Shown: positions 34,327-41,132 of the stretch, piece after piece
Layout: every line of letters starts with the position of its first letter
Position numbering within the stretch: position 1 is the first letter of the stretch
The notes under the pieces: model-generated
The model's database searches: none
What the model was told of the DNA's origin: nothing
The model's input: only the letters and a program-made list of their open reading frames with translations
Position numbers and translations under genes: made by a program
Assembly (NCBI RefSeq): GCF_900543425.1
Contig: NZ_UQRQ01000016.1
Location: forward strand, 1 to 64,000
Direction of reading: 5' to 3'
Source of the DNA: an uncultured Sanguibacteroides sp.
GTDB lineage: Bacteria > Bacteroidota > Bacteroidia > Bacteroidales > Marinifilaceae
Length of the DNA: 64,000 nt

Positions 34327-35823
34327 ATGGCAATCTATTTAGACGATGTATCAAGAACTTTTGGAGAGTATTTACTTATTCCCGGTCTAACCACGAAACA
34401 GTGTATTCCCACTAATGTTTCCTTGAGAACACCTTTGGTGAAATTCAAAAAAGGCGAAAAGTCAGCAATCGAACTAAACATCCCCTTTGTTTCTGCCATC
34501 ATGCAGGCTGTTTCCGATTCGGGATTAGCCATTGCATTAGCACGCAACGGAGGTCTATCGTTTATCTTCGGTTCTCAGAGCATAGAGTCTCAGGCGGAAA
34601 TGGTTAGAAGAGTAAAAAAATTCAAAGCCGGATTCGTTACCAGCGATTCCAACCTAACCCCGGAAAACACCTTAGCCGATGTCATTGCGATGACCAGAAA
34701 AACGGGACATACCACCATTGGCGTTACCGACGACGGTACACCTAACGGAAAGTTGTTAGGTATAGTCACCAGTCGGGATTACAGAGCGGAAAAAGATCCT
34801 GCCGATAGGAAAGTAAAAGAGTTTATGACTCCTTTTTCCAAATTAACGGTAGGAGAAGTAGGCATGACGCTTTCCGAAGCGAATCAAATTATTTGGGAAC
34901 ATAAACTAAATACGTTGCCGATCATCGATAAGGATCAGCATCTGGCCTATTTTGTCTTCCGGAAAGACTACGACAGCCACAAGGACAATCCGAACGAACT
35001 CTTAAACACCCGGGATAAAAAATTACTGGTAGGTGCCGGAATCAATACCCGAGATTACATGGACCGGGTTCCTGCCTTGATTGAAGCTGGAGTAGACGTA
35101 TTATGCATCGACTCCTCAGACGGTTTTTCCGAATGGCAGTCGGATACCATCAAATGGATCAAGGAAAAATACAACGGAGAAGTACTGGTAGGAGCCGGAA
35201 ACGTGGTTGACGAAGAGGGATTCCGTTACCTCGTCGATGCCGGAGCCGATTTTATAAAAGTAGGTATCGGAGGGGGCTCTATCTGTATCACCCGCGAACA
35301 AAAAGGTATCGGCCGCGGACAAGCGACAGCTATTATCGATGTCGCCACGGCACGGGATCGTTATTTCCAGGAGACAGGTATATATGTTCCCATATGCAGC
35401 GACGGGGGATTGGTACACGACTACCATATGGTACTCGCATTGGCCATGGGGGCCGACTTCCTCATGATGGGACGTTATTTTGCCCGCTTCGACGAATCCC
35501 CTACCAAAAAATTAAAAATCGGTAATAATTACGTGAAAGAGTATTGGGGAGAAGGTTCTAACCGTGCCCACAACTGGCAACGTTACGATATGGGAGGCAG
35601 CGAATCACTGAAATTCGAAGAGGGAGTAGACAGCTACGTTCCCTATGCCGGTAAAATGAAAGACAACCTGGATGTAACGTTAGGAAAAATCAAAGCCACC
35701 ATGTGCAGCTGCGGCTCCATCACGATCCCGGAACTGCAACGGACAGCCAAAATAACCCTGGTCTCTTCCACCAGTATCGTGGAAGGCGGAGCCCACGACG
35801 TGATCCTGAAAGAACACAATTAA
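34327..35823 (+). CDS. guaB: IMP dehydrogenase, Tritrichomonas-like type
   Basis: Catalyses NAD-dependent oxidation of IMP to XMP, the committed step of GMP synthesis. The 498 residues form a TIM barrel interrupted by two CBS domains (about 100-215). The catalytic Cys loop is GGGSICITREQKGIGRG, and the mobile flap carries the Arg-Tyr dyad in NWQRYDMGG. Both differ from the canonical GuaB (GSICTTR; EGRVPY) and closely resemble the enzyme of the protozoan Tritrichomonas foetus, as far as I recall that sequence. A strong terminator follows. It is a single-gene unit. Confidence 0.95.
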   Translation: MAIYLDDVSRTFGEYLLIPGLTTKQCIPTNVSLRTPLVKFKKGEKSAIELNIPFVSAIMQAVSDSGLAIALARNGGLSFIFGSQSIESQAEMVRRVKKFKAGFVTSDSNLTPENTLADVIAMTRKTGHTTIGVTDDGTPNGKLLGIVTSRDYRAEKDPADRKVKEFMTPFSKLTVGEVGMTLSEANQIIWEHKLNTLPIIDKDQHLAYFVFRKDYDSHKDNPNELLNTRDKKLLVGAGINTRDYMDRVPALIEAGVDVLCIDSSDGFSEWQSDTIKWIKEKYNGEVLVGAGNVVDEEGFRYLVDAGADFIKVGIGGGSICITREQKGIGRGQATAIIDVATARDRYFQETGIYVPICSDGGLVHDYHMVLALAMGADFLMMGRYFARFDESPTKKLKIGNNYVKEYWGEGSNRAHNWQRYDMGGSESLKFEEGVDSYVPYAGKMKDNLDVTLGKIKATMCSCGSITIPELQRTAKITLVSSTSIVEGGAHDVILKEHN

Positions 35824-35865
35824 AAAATACAACGATTCACCCCATCGGGTTTTATCTTAAACATG

Positions 35866-35900
35866 AAACCGGGGCCCATTTTAATGAGCCCCGGTTTTTT
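35866..35900 (+). terminator. Terminator after guaB
   Basis: A 15-base stem (AAACCGGGGCCCATT with AATGAGCCCCGGTTT, one mismatch) with a two-base loop is followed by TTTTTT. Confidence 0.9.
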
Positions 35901-35922
35901 ATTGTAATTGCAAAGACAGATA

Positions 35923-36396
35923 TTACCCCGCTACACTAAAAATGCCACAAATAGCTAATATTAAACCTACCAGAAAAATAAGTACCGCAGCTAAAGGAAT
36001 CCAGATTCCTACAATATGATTTACAGGAAGAGAGAATAGGTTATTTTGAGATTTTACCTCTTTATCTATTACACAAAAAACATGCTTGTCACCGAGCCTA
36101 TATATAATCTTGAGAACAATTATCAACTTAATAAATGCCCTGTATATAACAAAAGACATAAGCGTAATAAATATGAATCCTATCGTTAAGATGATAATAA
36201 GATTTTGTTGCGAACTTGCAGATAAAGCGCCCCCCATGAAAAGGCCGTTCATCACCAAGAAATAATTAAACCGGGTACAAAAAAGTTGCTCGAGAAAAGC
36301 TCGTTCATTATAGAAATTCCAAATATTATGATCTTTTTGATATTCAAAAGATGCTTGGATCTCTTCACTACTCAAATTCAGATTGCTATTTGACAT
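35923..36396 (-). CDS. Hypothetical membrane protein
   Basis: Protein of 157 residues that I do not recognise. It has three hydrophobic segments (about 44-61, 65-88 and 131-153), a hydrophilic N-terminus (SSEEIQASFEYQKDHNIWNFYNERAFLEQLFCTRFNYF) and a short soluble loop with Cys/Lys residues between segments 2 and 3. The layout of a soluble helical start followed by a membrane hairpin recalls SLATT-like effector modules, but no partner gene is present, so this is only a thought. It stands alone, convergent with guaB. Confidence 0.65.
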   Translation of the reverse strand: MSNSNLNLSSEEIQASFEYQKDHNIWNFYNERAFLEQLFCTRFNYFLVMNGLFMGGALSASSQQNLIIILTIGFIFITLMSFVIYRAFIKLIIVLKIIYRLGDKHVFCVIDKEVKSQNNLFSLPVNHIVGIWIPLAAVLIFLVGLILAICGIFSVAG

Positions 36397-36624
36397 AAGA
36401 CTTTCTATTTGTATTCGATATTTTTTATAAAGATAATGTATTTATATTTATGTTCAAATCGCATATAATAAACATATCGACCTTATTTTGAAGGATCCGT
36501 TACTTTTTCCGGCTACCAATTATCCCCCAATACATTTCATCTTATTTTTCATTATATGCCCCGGTCAAACGTAACATTTTCTCTTCCAGTAAGTATCTAT
36601 ATACAGAATCATTAAAAAAATCAT

Positions 36625-37113
36625 ATGAAAAACCAAACATTTACCCTGCAAAGTAACGAACTGGGAGGAGTCGGTACTCTGGAACAAGCCCATCCCCGAT
36701 GCGGAGGAGAGAACAAATCCCCCCAATTGTATTGGATTAATCCCCCGAAAGGGACCAAAAGTTTTGCCGTTACCATGTACGACAAAGATGCTCCCAGCGG
36801 AAGCGGATTCTGGCATTGGATCGTATTCAACCTTCCTTTTTCCACGCATGAACTACTCTCCGATGCAGGTGACATATCCAAACATATCGCACCCGGAGAT
36901 GCCATACAAAGTCTTAACGATACCGGGAATTACGGTTACACCGGACCATGCCCTCCTCCGGGAGATAACTGGCATAGTTATATGATTACGGTATACGCTC
37001 TCGACATCATGAAACTCCAATTGGATAAAGAGGCTCTTCCGGCACAGGTCGGCCTGGAATTATGGAAACATACGTTGGAGAAGGCGTCTGTTGTATTTTA
37101 CTACAAGATTTAA
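36625..37113 (+). CDS. YbhB/YbcL family (PEBP-like) protein
   Basis: Phosphatidylethanolamine-binding-protein fold of 162 residues, matching the bacterial YbhB/YbcL group related to Raf kinase inhibitor protein. Characteristic parts are NKSPQLYWINPPKGTKSFAVTMYDKDAPSGSGFWHWIVFNLP (DxDAP and WHW motifs) and the ligand loop YTGPCPPPGD. There is no signal peptide, so it is cytoplasmic. The physiological role in bacteria is unknown. Confidence 0.92.
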   Translation: MKNQTFTLQSNELGGVGTLEQAHPRCGGENKSPQLYWINPPKGTKSFAVTMYDKDAPSGSGFWHWIVFNLPFSTHELLSDAGDISKHIAPGDAIQSLNDTGNYGYTGPCPPPGDNWHSYMITVYALDIMKLQLDKEALPAQVGLELWKHTLEKASVVFYYKI

Positions 37114-37143
37114 CACACAATAACATAAAATTGATCTAAATCA

Positions 37144-37174
37144 TTGGCTTTGTGTCATTTATTTATTATATTTG
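37144..37174 (+). promoter_or_regulatory. Promoter of the small secreted protein gene
   Basis: TTG at 37144-37146 and TATATTTG at 37167-37174 are 20 bases apart, matching the Bacteroidetes promoter. The predicted transcript start near 37181 rules out the TTG codon at 37172 and leaves only about nine bases before ATG 37190. Confidence 0.65.
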
Positions 37175-37189
37175 AGACAAATACAAATT

Positions 37190-37561
37190 ATGGTCAGATT
37201 TATCTTACATACGATTCTGATCCTGGTGGTTTCCCAATTAACCAACGTAGCCATGGGATTAGTGATGACTGAATCCGAGCAAGAGCATTTCCAGCAAATA
37301 CTCGTTCAGGCAGAAAAATCCGTTCATGACCAAGAACTCTATCAAAACTATTATAGCGACTGCATACTTCCGCAACAAAACGGAATATCCTTACGTCGTT
37401 CACAATTGCCGTCCCACGTTCGTATCCTCCTGGAAGGAATTCGTTTGGAGTACGCGTGTATAAACAACAACGATCATTATTCCTCTCACAATTACATTAA
37501 AACATCACAAGACCGTGATTACAAACATCATTTTCACGAATTGTGCAAACTACTGATTTAA
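37190..37561 (+). CDS. Small exported hypothetical protein
   Basis: Protein of 123 residues that I do not recognise. It begins with a hydrophobic signal-like stretch (VRFILHTILILVVSQLTNVAMG) and continues as a hydrophilic helical domain rich in Gln/His/Tyr with three Cys in the mature part. A His-rich tail (DYKHHFHELCKLLI) might bind metal. The start at 37190 is fixed by the promoter. Its own promoter makes it a separate unit from the PEBP gene. Confidence 0.65.
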   Translation: MVRFILHTILILVVSQLTNVAMGLVMTESEQEHFQQILVQAEKSVHDQELYQNYYSDCILPQQNGISLRRSQLPSHVRILLEGIRLEYACINNNDHYSSHNYIKTSQDRDYKHHFHELCKLLI

Positions 37562-37643
37562 CGGTTTTTATTCTGTTTGTTTTACTCTTTTTCTTTCGAG
37601 AGAAAAAGACCCATTTTATTAACAACACATTATAAAAGCCGTT

Positions 37644-37958
37644 ATGAAAACAAATCTATTTTCAAAAAACCGGAAAGAACAAAATTATGCATTGTTCTTT
37701 GAGCCGGACGAATTGCCTCGTTTGCAATACCTTCTGGAGACCAAACAATTTCTCAATCTTTCCAGATTGGATCAATACGCGGAAGATAACACGGGAATAA
37801 AACTTGAAATATCTCTGACGAATAGAGGAAAACGCGCTACCGTACAACTTTTCGAGTACATCGTATTCTCGTATGTAGCCGTTTCACCTGTCATGACTTT
37901 CCATAACAAGGAAGCTATGGCTCTCTCCGGAGCCGTTATTCCGGAAACAGGTGAATAA
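37644..37958 (+). CDS. Hypothetical protein
   Basis: Cytoplasmic protein of 104 residues without a recognisable domain. It reads as mixed alpha/beta (YALFFEPDELPRLQYLLETKQF, then KLEISLTNRGKRATVQLFEYIVFSYVAV) and has no signal or membrane segment of usual length. It lies 82 bases after the small exported protein and before a long inverted repeat. A role cannot be proposed. Confidence 0.55.
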   Translation: MKTNLFSKNRKEQNYALFFEPDELPRLQYLLETKQFLNLSRLDQYAEDNTGIKLEISLTNRGKRATVQLFEYIVFSYVAVSPVMTFHNKEAMALSGAVIPETGE

Positions 37959-37965
37959 ATGGAAT

Positions 37966-38050
37966 ACGGAAAGGTCTGAAAGATTTCACCCATAACTTTC
38001 GACAGGGTCTAAACAGGACAGCCCATAAGACATTTTCAGACCTTTCCCGT
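37966..38050. ncRNA. Long inverted repeat / structured intergenic element
   Basis: GGAAAGGTCTGAAA (37968-37981) and TTTCAGACCTTTCC (38034-38047) are perfect 14-base complements, extended by ACG/CGT, around a 52-base spacer. The spacer contains a CCCATAA repeat. It could be a terminator with a large loop, a structured RNA, or a remnant of a small mobile element. No T-run follows. Confidence 0.4.
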
Positions 38051-38123
38051 CCATAAAATAAAATCGACTCTCATTTTGACTGCAATTAAACATCTTTCTT
38101 TTTATTTATTCTAAATAAATACT

Positions 38124-38131
38124 TATATTTG
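38124..38131 (+). promoter_or_regulatory. -7 box for the hemerythrin-luxR operon
   Basis: TATATTTG matches TAnnTTTG with about ten bases between the predicted transcript start and ATG 38148. Confidence 0.65.
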
Positions 38132-38147
38132 CCTCAAATTTTAAAAT

Positions 38148-38855
38148 ATGAAACATTTATTATTTTCTGAAAAGCAGAAACTGGCTGATTTGATCCATAT
38201 CAATTTCAAGTTGTTGTTAGTCTTGCCCAGATTCAACATAAAATTAGGCTTCGGAGATAAAAATGTGGCGGAAGTATGCGAACAGTACGGAGCATCGACC
38301 GAACTATTCTTATTGGTATGCAACATCTATACTTTCGATGAATATTTTCCGGACAAAAGGGAGCTAAGTCAGATTCATATCGATGATCTTACCTGTTATC
38401 TGCAGAAATCACACGACTATTACATAAAAGACCAGATCCCCGCTATCCAGGTACAACTCGCTAATCTTGTTCGTTGTTACGATCAAAAACAGGGAGCCTT
38501 GTTGACTCGTTTTTTCGAAGATTACCGGACCGAAGTAGCCAATCACCTGAGCTACGAGGAAAACACGGTCTTTCCTTATATATTGGATCTATTAAAAGGT
38601 AAATCCTCGGGAAATTATTCCATCGAACAATTTGAAGCCAATCACAGTAATATCGAAGATAAACTGAACGACTTAAAAAATATTATCATCAAATACCTAC
38701 CGGATAATTGTCAGTCCGACCTCCGGAATAAAATTCTTTTCAATCTTTTTCTATTGGAAGAAGATTTGAACAAGCATTCGTTATTTGAAGATAAAATATT
38801 GGTTCCGTTTGTCCAACGATTAGAAAACCACAACGATGAACAGGAAAAAATATAA
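38148..38855 (+). CDS. Hemerythrin domain protein, Ric/ScdA/YtfE-like
   Basis: Di-iron protein of 235 residues resembling the iron-sulfur cluster repair family. An N-terminal ScdA_N-like segment (LGFGDKNVAEVCEQYG, about 34-49) is followed by a hemerythrin four-helix bundle whose iron ligands are in YLQKSHDYY, HLSYEENTVFPYI, FEANHSNIED and LNKHSLFEDKILVP. Family members repair Fe-S clusters damaged by nitric oxide or peroxide. The Cys of ScdA_N domains is present in EVCEQ. Its last 20 bases overlap the start of a LuxR-type regulator gene, so the two work together. Confidence 0.88.
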   Translation: MKHLLFSEKQKLADLIHINFKLLLVLPRFNIKLGFGDKNVAEVCEQYGASTELFLLVCNIYTFDEYFPDKRELSQIHIDDLTCYLQKSHDYYIKDQIPAIQVQLANLVRCYDQKQGALLTRFFEDYRTEVANHLSYEENTVFPYILDLLKGKSSGNYSIEQFEANHSNIEDKLNDLKNIIIKYLPDNCQSDLRNKILFNLFLLEEDLNKHSLFEDKILVPFVQRLENHNDEQEKI

Positions 38856-39438
38856 AATAACCCTTATAGAGCCCTCACCTATCGTTACGGAAGGTCTAAA
38901 AAAGATTTTTCAAACTTTTCCGGAATTTGAAATTACCCATTGCTCTGAAGATTTATTTCATTTTTCCGAACACCCGACAGCTTCTCTACCCGACATTGTT
39001 TTACTCAACCCGGTCGTAATCGATTTTCATCGTCAACACGCTATAAGGTCCATATTCTCTCAATATTCGCAAACCTTATTCATTGCTCTTTTATATCACT
39101 ACGTATATGCCGATAATTTAAAACAATACGACGGCACGATCTCCATATATGACAATGGAGCGAAGATCAACAAAAAATTACAGCAAGCGATAGAGAATCA
39201 GGAAACTACTCCCGGGGGTAGCGATAATTACGAACTATCCGACCGGGAGACGGAAATACTGATTTCTGTCGTCAAAGGTTTACAAAACAAAGAGATCGCC
39301 GACCAGCATCATATTTCGATTCACACGGTTATTTCTCATCGAAAAAATATCTCTCGCAAAACGGGTATAAAATCCATTGCCGGTCTTACGGTCTATGCTC
39401 TTCTACACAACCTTTTGGATCAAAACGAGATTGAATAA
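38836..39438 (+). CDS. LuxR/NarL-type regulator with degenerate receiver
   Basis: Protein of 200 residues ending in a LuxR helix-turn-helix (LSDRETEILISVVKGLQNKEIADQHHISIHTVISHRKNISRKTGI). The N-terminal half has receiver-like spacing, but the phosphorylation site is Asn (PDIVLLNPVV) instead of Asp and the acidic pocket is missing. It is therefore probably not controlled by a histidine kinase. Co-translation with the hemerythrin protein suggests that nitric oxide, oxygen or iron-sulfur status is sensed instead. Two 20-base operator-like repeats lie immediately after its stop. Confidence 0.88.
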   Translation: MNRKKYKITLIEPSPIVTEGLKKIFQTFPEFEITHCSEDLFHFSEHPTASLPDIVLLNPVVIDFHRQHAIRSIFSQYSQTLFIALLYHYVYADNLKQYDGTISIYDNGAKINKKLQQAIENQETTPGGSDNYELSDRETEILISVVKGLQNKEIADQHHISIHTVISHRKNISRKTGIKSIAGLTVYALLHNLLDQNEIE

Positions 39439-39490
39439 TCCCCACAAATGGGGATAGCCTCAAGAAATTTTCCCCACAAATAGGGATAGC
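39439..39490. repeat. Pair of 20-base operator-like direct repeats
   Basis: TCCCCACAAATGGGGATAGC (39439-39458) and the same sequence with one change (39471-39490) are 32 bases apart, about three helical turns. Each has an internal CCCC-ACAAAT-GGGG (or GGG) dyad, the kind of site a dimeric LuxR-type regulator could bind. They start right after the luxR stop and precede a candidate short transcript. Confidence 0.65.
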
Positions 39491-39537
39491 AGATCAAGAA
39501 AAATTCACCCATCTTTGTCAATAGAAAATAACACAAT

Positions 39538-39579
39538 ATGTTGAATTTTAGTAAGCCCTCTATATTTTGGAAGAGATAA
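39538..39579 (+). CDS. Candidate 13-residue peptide in a short transcript
   Basis: ATG at 39538 opens a 13-codon frame (MLNFSKPSIFWKR, stop TAA). It lies between the operator repeats, with a near-consensus -7 box CATCTTTG at 39511-39518, and a strong hairpin terminator at 39588. The unit could make a small peptide or simply a small RNA of about 100 bases. A frame this short can arise by chance. Confidence 0.3.
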   Translation: MLNFSKPSIFWKR

Positions 39580-39587
39580 CACTCTTA

Positions 39588-39619
39588 AACGAACCGGTTT
39601 AGCTCATTTCCGGTTCGTT
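39588..39619. terminator. Bidirectional terminator
   Basis: AACGAACCGG and CCGGTTCGTT pair around a 12-base loop and are followed on the plus strand by CCTTTTAT. It lies five bases beyond the stop of the minus-strand MATE gene and also ends the short plus-strand unit. Confidence 0.85.
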
Positions 39620-39623
39620 CCTT

Positions 39624-40979
39624 TTATATCCCTTTTAAAAAAATTGCATGCCTCTTAAAATAAATCAATGTTCCCACAGCGGTCACGAAAGCGACAAAAT
39701 CAGAGATAGGCATACTCCCCCACACTCCGGTAATCCCCCAGTAGCGAGGTAAGATCAACAAACAGGGTAACAGATACAATAATTGACGGGAAAGAGAGAG
39801 GAAGATAGAAACCTTAGCCTTTCCGATAGACTGGAAAAAATTCGTAATGACGATCTGAGCTCCCACGAAAGGAAACATAAGGCAGGTAATTCTCAATCCC
39901 GTGTTGGCCAATTCGATCAACTGTTCATGACCGGTAAACATACCCACGATCGCGTGAGGAAAAATCTCGCTCATCAGGAACCCGAAGGTCATAATAGAAA
40001 CTCCGGCAAACAAAGCGATTCTTAATGTCTTTTTTACCCGATCTCCACGTTTAGCACCATAGTTATACCCCACGATAGGTTGCATTCCCTGTGTCAACCC
40101 CAATTCAATCATCACAAAAAGAGTCAGCACCCGGTTTACGATACCGTAAGCCCCGATTGCCAGATCTCCCCCGTATGTTTTAAAACTATTATTCAAAATG
40201 ATAACCACAGTACTTGCACAAACATTCATCAAAAAAGGTGACATTCCGATAGAGAAAATACTCATAACAATCCGTTTTTGTAACTTAAAATAACCGGACT
40301 TGAAATGAATAAAACTCGACCTCCTCAGAAAATGGTTTAAAATCCAGACCAGCCCCAGGCATTGCGAAAGAATCGTGGCAGTAGCCGCTCCGCGAATTCC
40401 CCAATCGAAATGAAATATAAATATAGGTGCCAGGATGATATTGGCAAATACCGTCACAAGAGACGACAGCATGGCTTTTTTAGGATATCCCGTCGCCCGC
40501 ATGATATTATTCAAACCGATAAAAACAAACGATATCGGGTTTCCAAGCAAAATTACCTGCATGAAATCCCGCGCATAGGGAAGTGTATCCTGACTCGCCC
40601 CAAAAAAATGCAAAATAGGCTCCAAAAACCACAAGGTAATTCCCCCGAAGCAAAATCCGTTAATGATACAAAGTAATAAAACATTGGTCAATACATGAGT
40701 CGCTTTATCTGCATCTTTTTGTCCCAAATAGATCGAAGTGATCGTAGCCCCTCCGACCCCGACCAAGGTAGAAAAAGCAATAACAAGATTCATCAACGGA
40801 AAGGTAATTGCCAATCCGGAAATAGCCAAAGGACCGACCCCATGCCCGATGAATATACTGTCTATTATATTATATAAAGAAGTAACAGTCATTCCGATAA
40901 TGGCCGGAATTGAATATTGTAATAGTAACTTACCAATCGGTTTGGTCTCCAATATATGAGGAGTACTTGTCATTGACAT
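39624..40979 (-). CDS. MATE family efflux transporter
   Basis: Inner-membrane drug/sodium or proton antiporter of 452 residues with about 12 membrane segments. Typical MATE parts are IPAIIGMTVTSLYNIIDSIFIGHGVGPLAISGLAITFPL and the second-half equivalent GLTQGMQPIVGYNYGAKRGDR. The start is placed at ATG 40979 (MSMTST) because a -7 box at 41050-41057 lies inside the longer open frame, which begins at 41084. A Met two codons later is also possible. It is divergent from a hybrid sensor kinase; whether the two are linked functionally is unclear. Confidence 0.92.
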   Translation of the reverse strand: MSMTSTPHILETKPIGKLLLQYSIPAIIGMTVTSLYNIIDSIFIGHGVGPLAISGLAITFPLMNLVIAFSTLVGVGGATITSIYLGQKDADKATHVLTNVLLLCIINGFCFGGITLWFLEPILHFFGASQDTLPYARDFMQVILLGNPISFVFIGLNNIMRATGYPKKAMLSSLVTVFANIILAPIFIFHFDWGIRGAATATILSQCLGLVWILNHFLRRSSFIHFKSGYFKLQKRIVMSIFSIGMSPFLMNVCASTVVIILNNSFKTYGGDLAIGAYGIVNRVLTLFVMIELGLTQGMQPIVGYNYGAKRGDRVKKTLRIALFAGVSIMTFGFLMSEIFPHAIVGMFTGHEQLIELANTGLRITCLMFPFVGAQIVITNFFQSIGKAKVSIFLSLSRQLLYLLPCLLILPRYWGITGVWGSMPISDFVAFVTAVGTLIYFKRHAIFLKGI

Positions 40980-41049
40980 AGGTATATTTTTATATTTCGA
41001 ATCCGAAAAGTATTTGGATATCCAAGAAACGACCATCCAAAAAAGCATG

Positions 41050-41057
41050 CAAAGATA
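41050..41057 (-). promoter_or_regulatory. -7 box for the MATE transporter
   Basis: The minus strand reads TATCTTTG, matching TAnnTTTG. The transcript would start near 41043, downstream of the longest open frame start, giving a leader of about 65 bases. Confidence 0.6.
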
Positions 41058-41132
41058 ACGAAAATAATAGAAAAACTGAATCATTATTTCATGAATATTA
41101 TCTAATTTAGTCGGGAAATTAATAGAAGCGAT

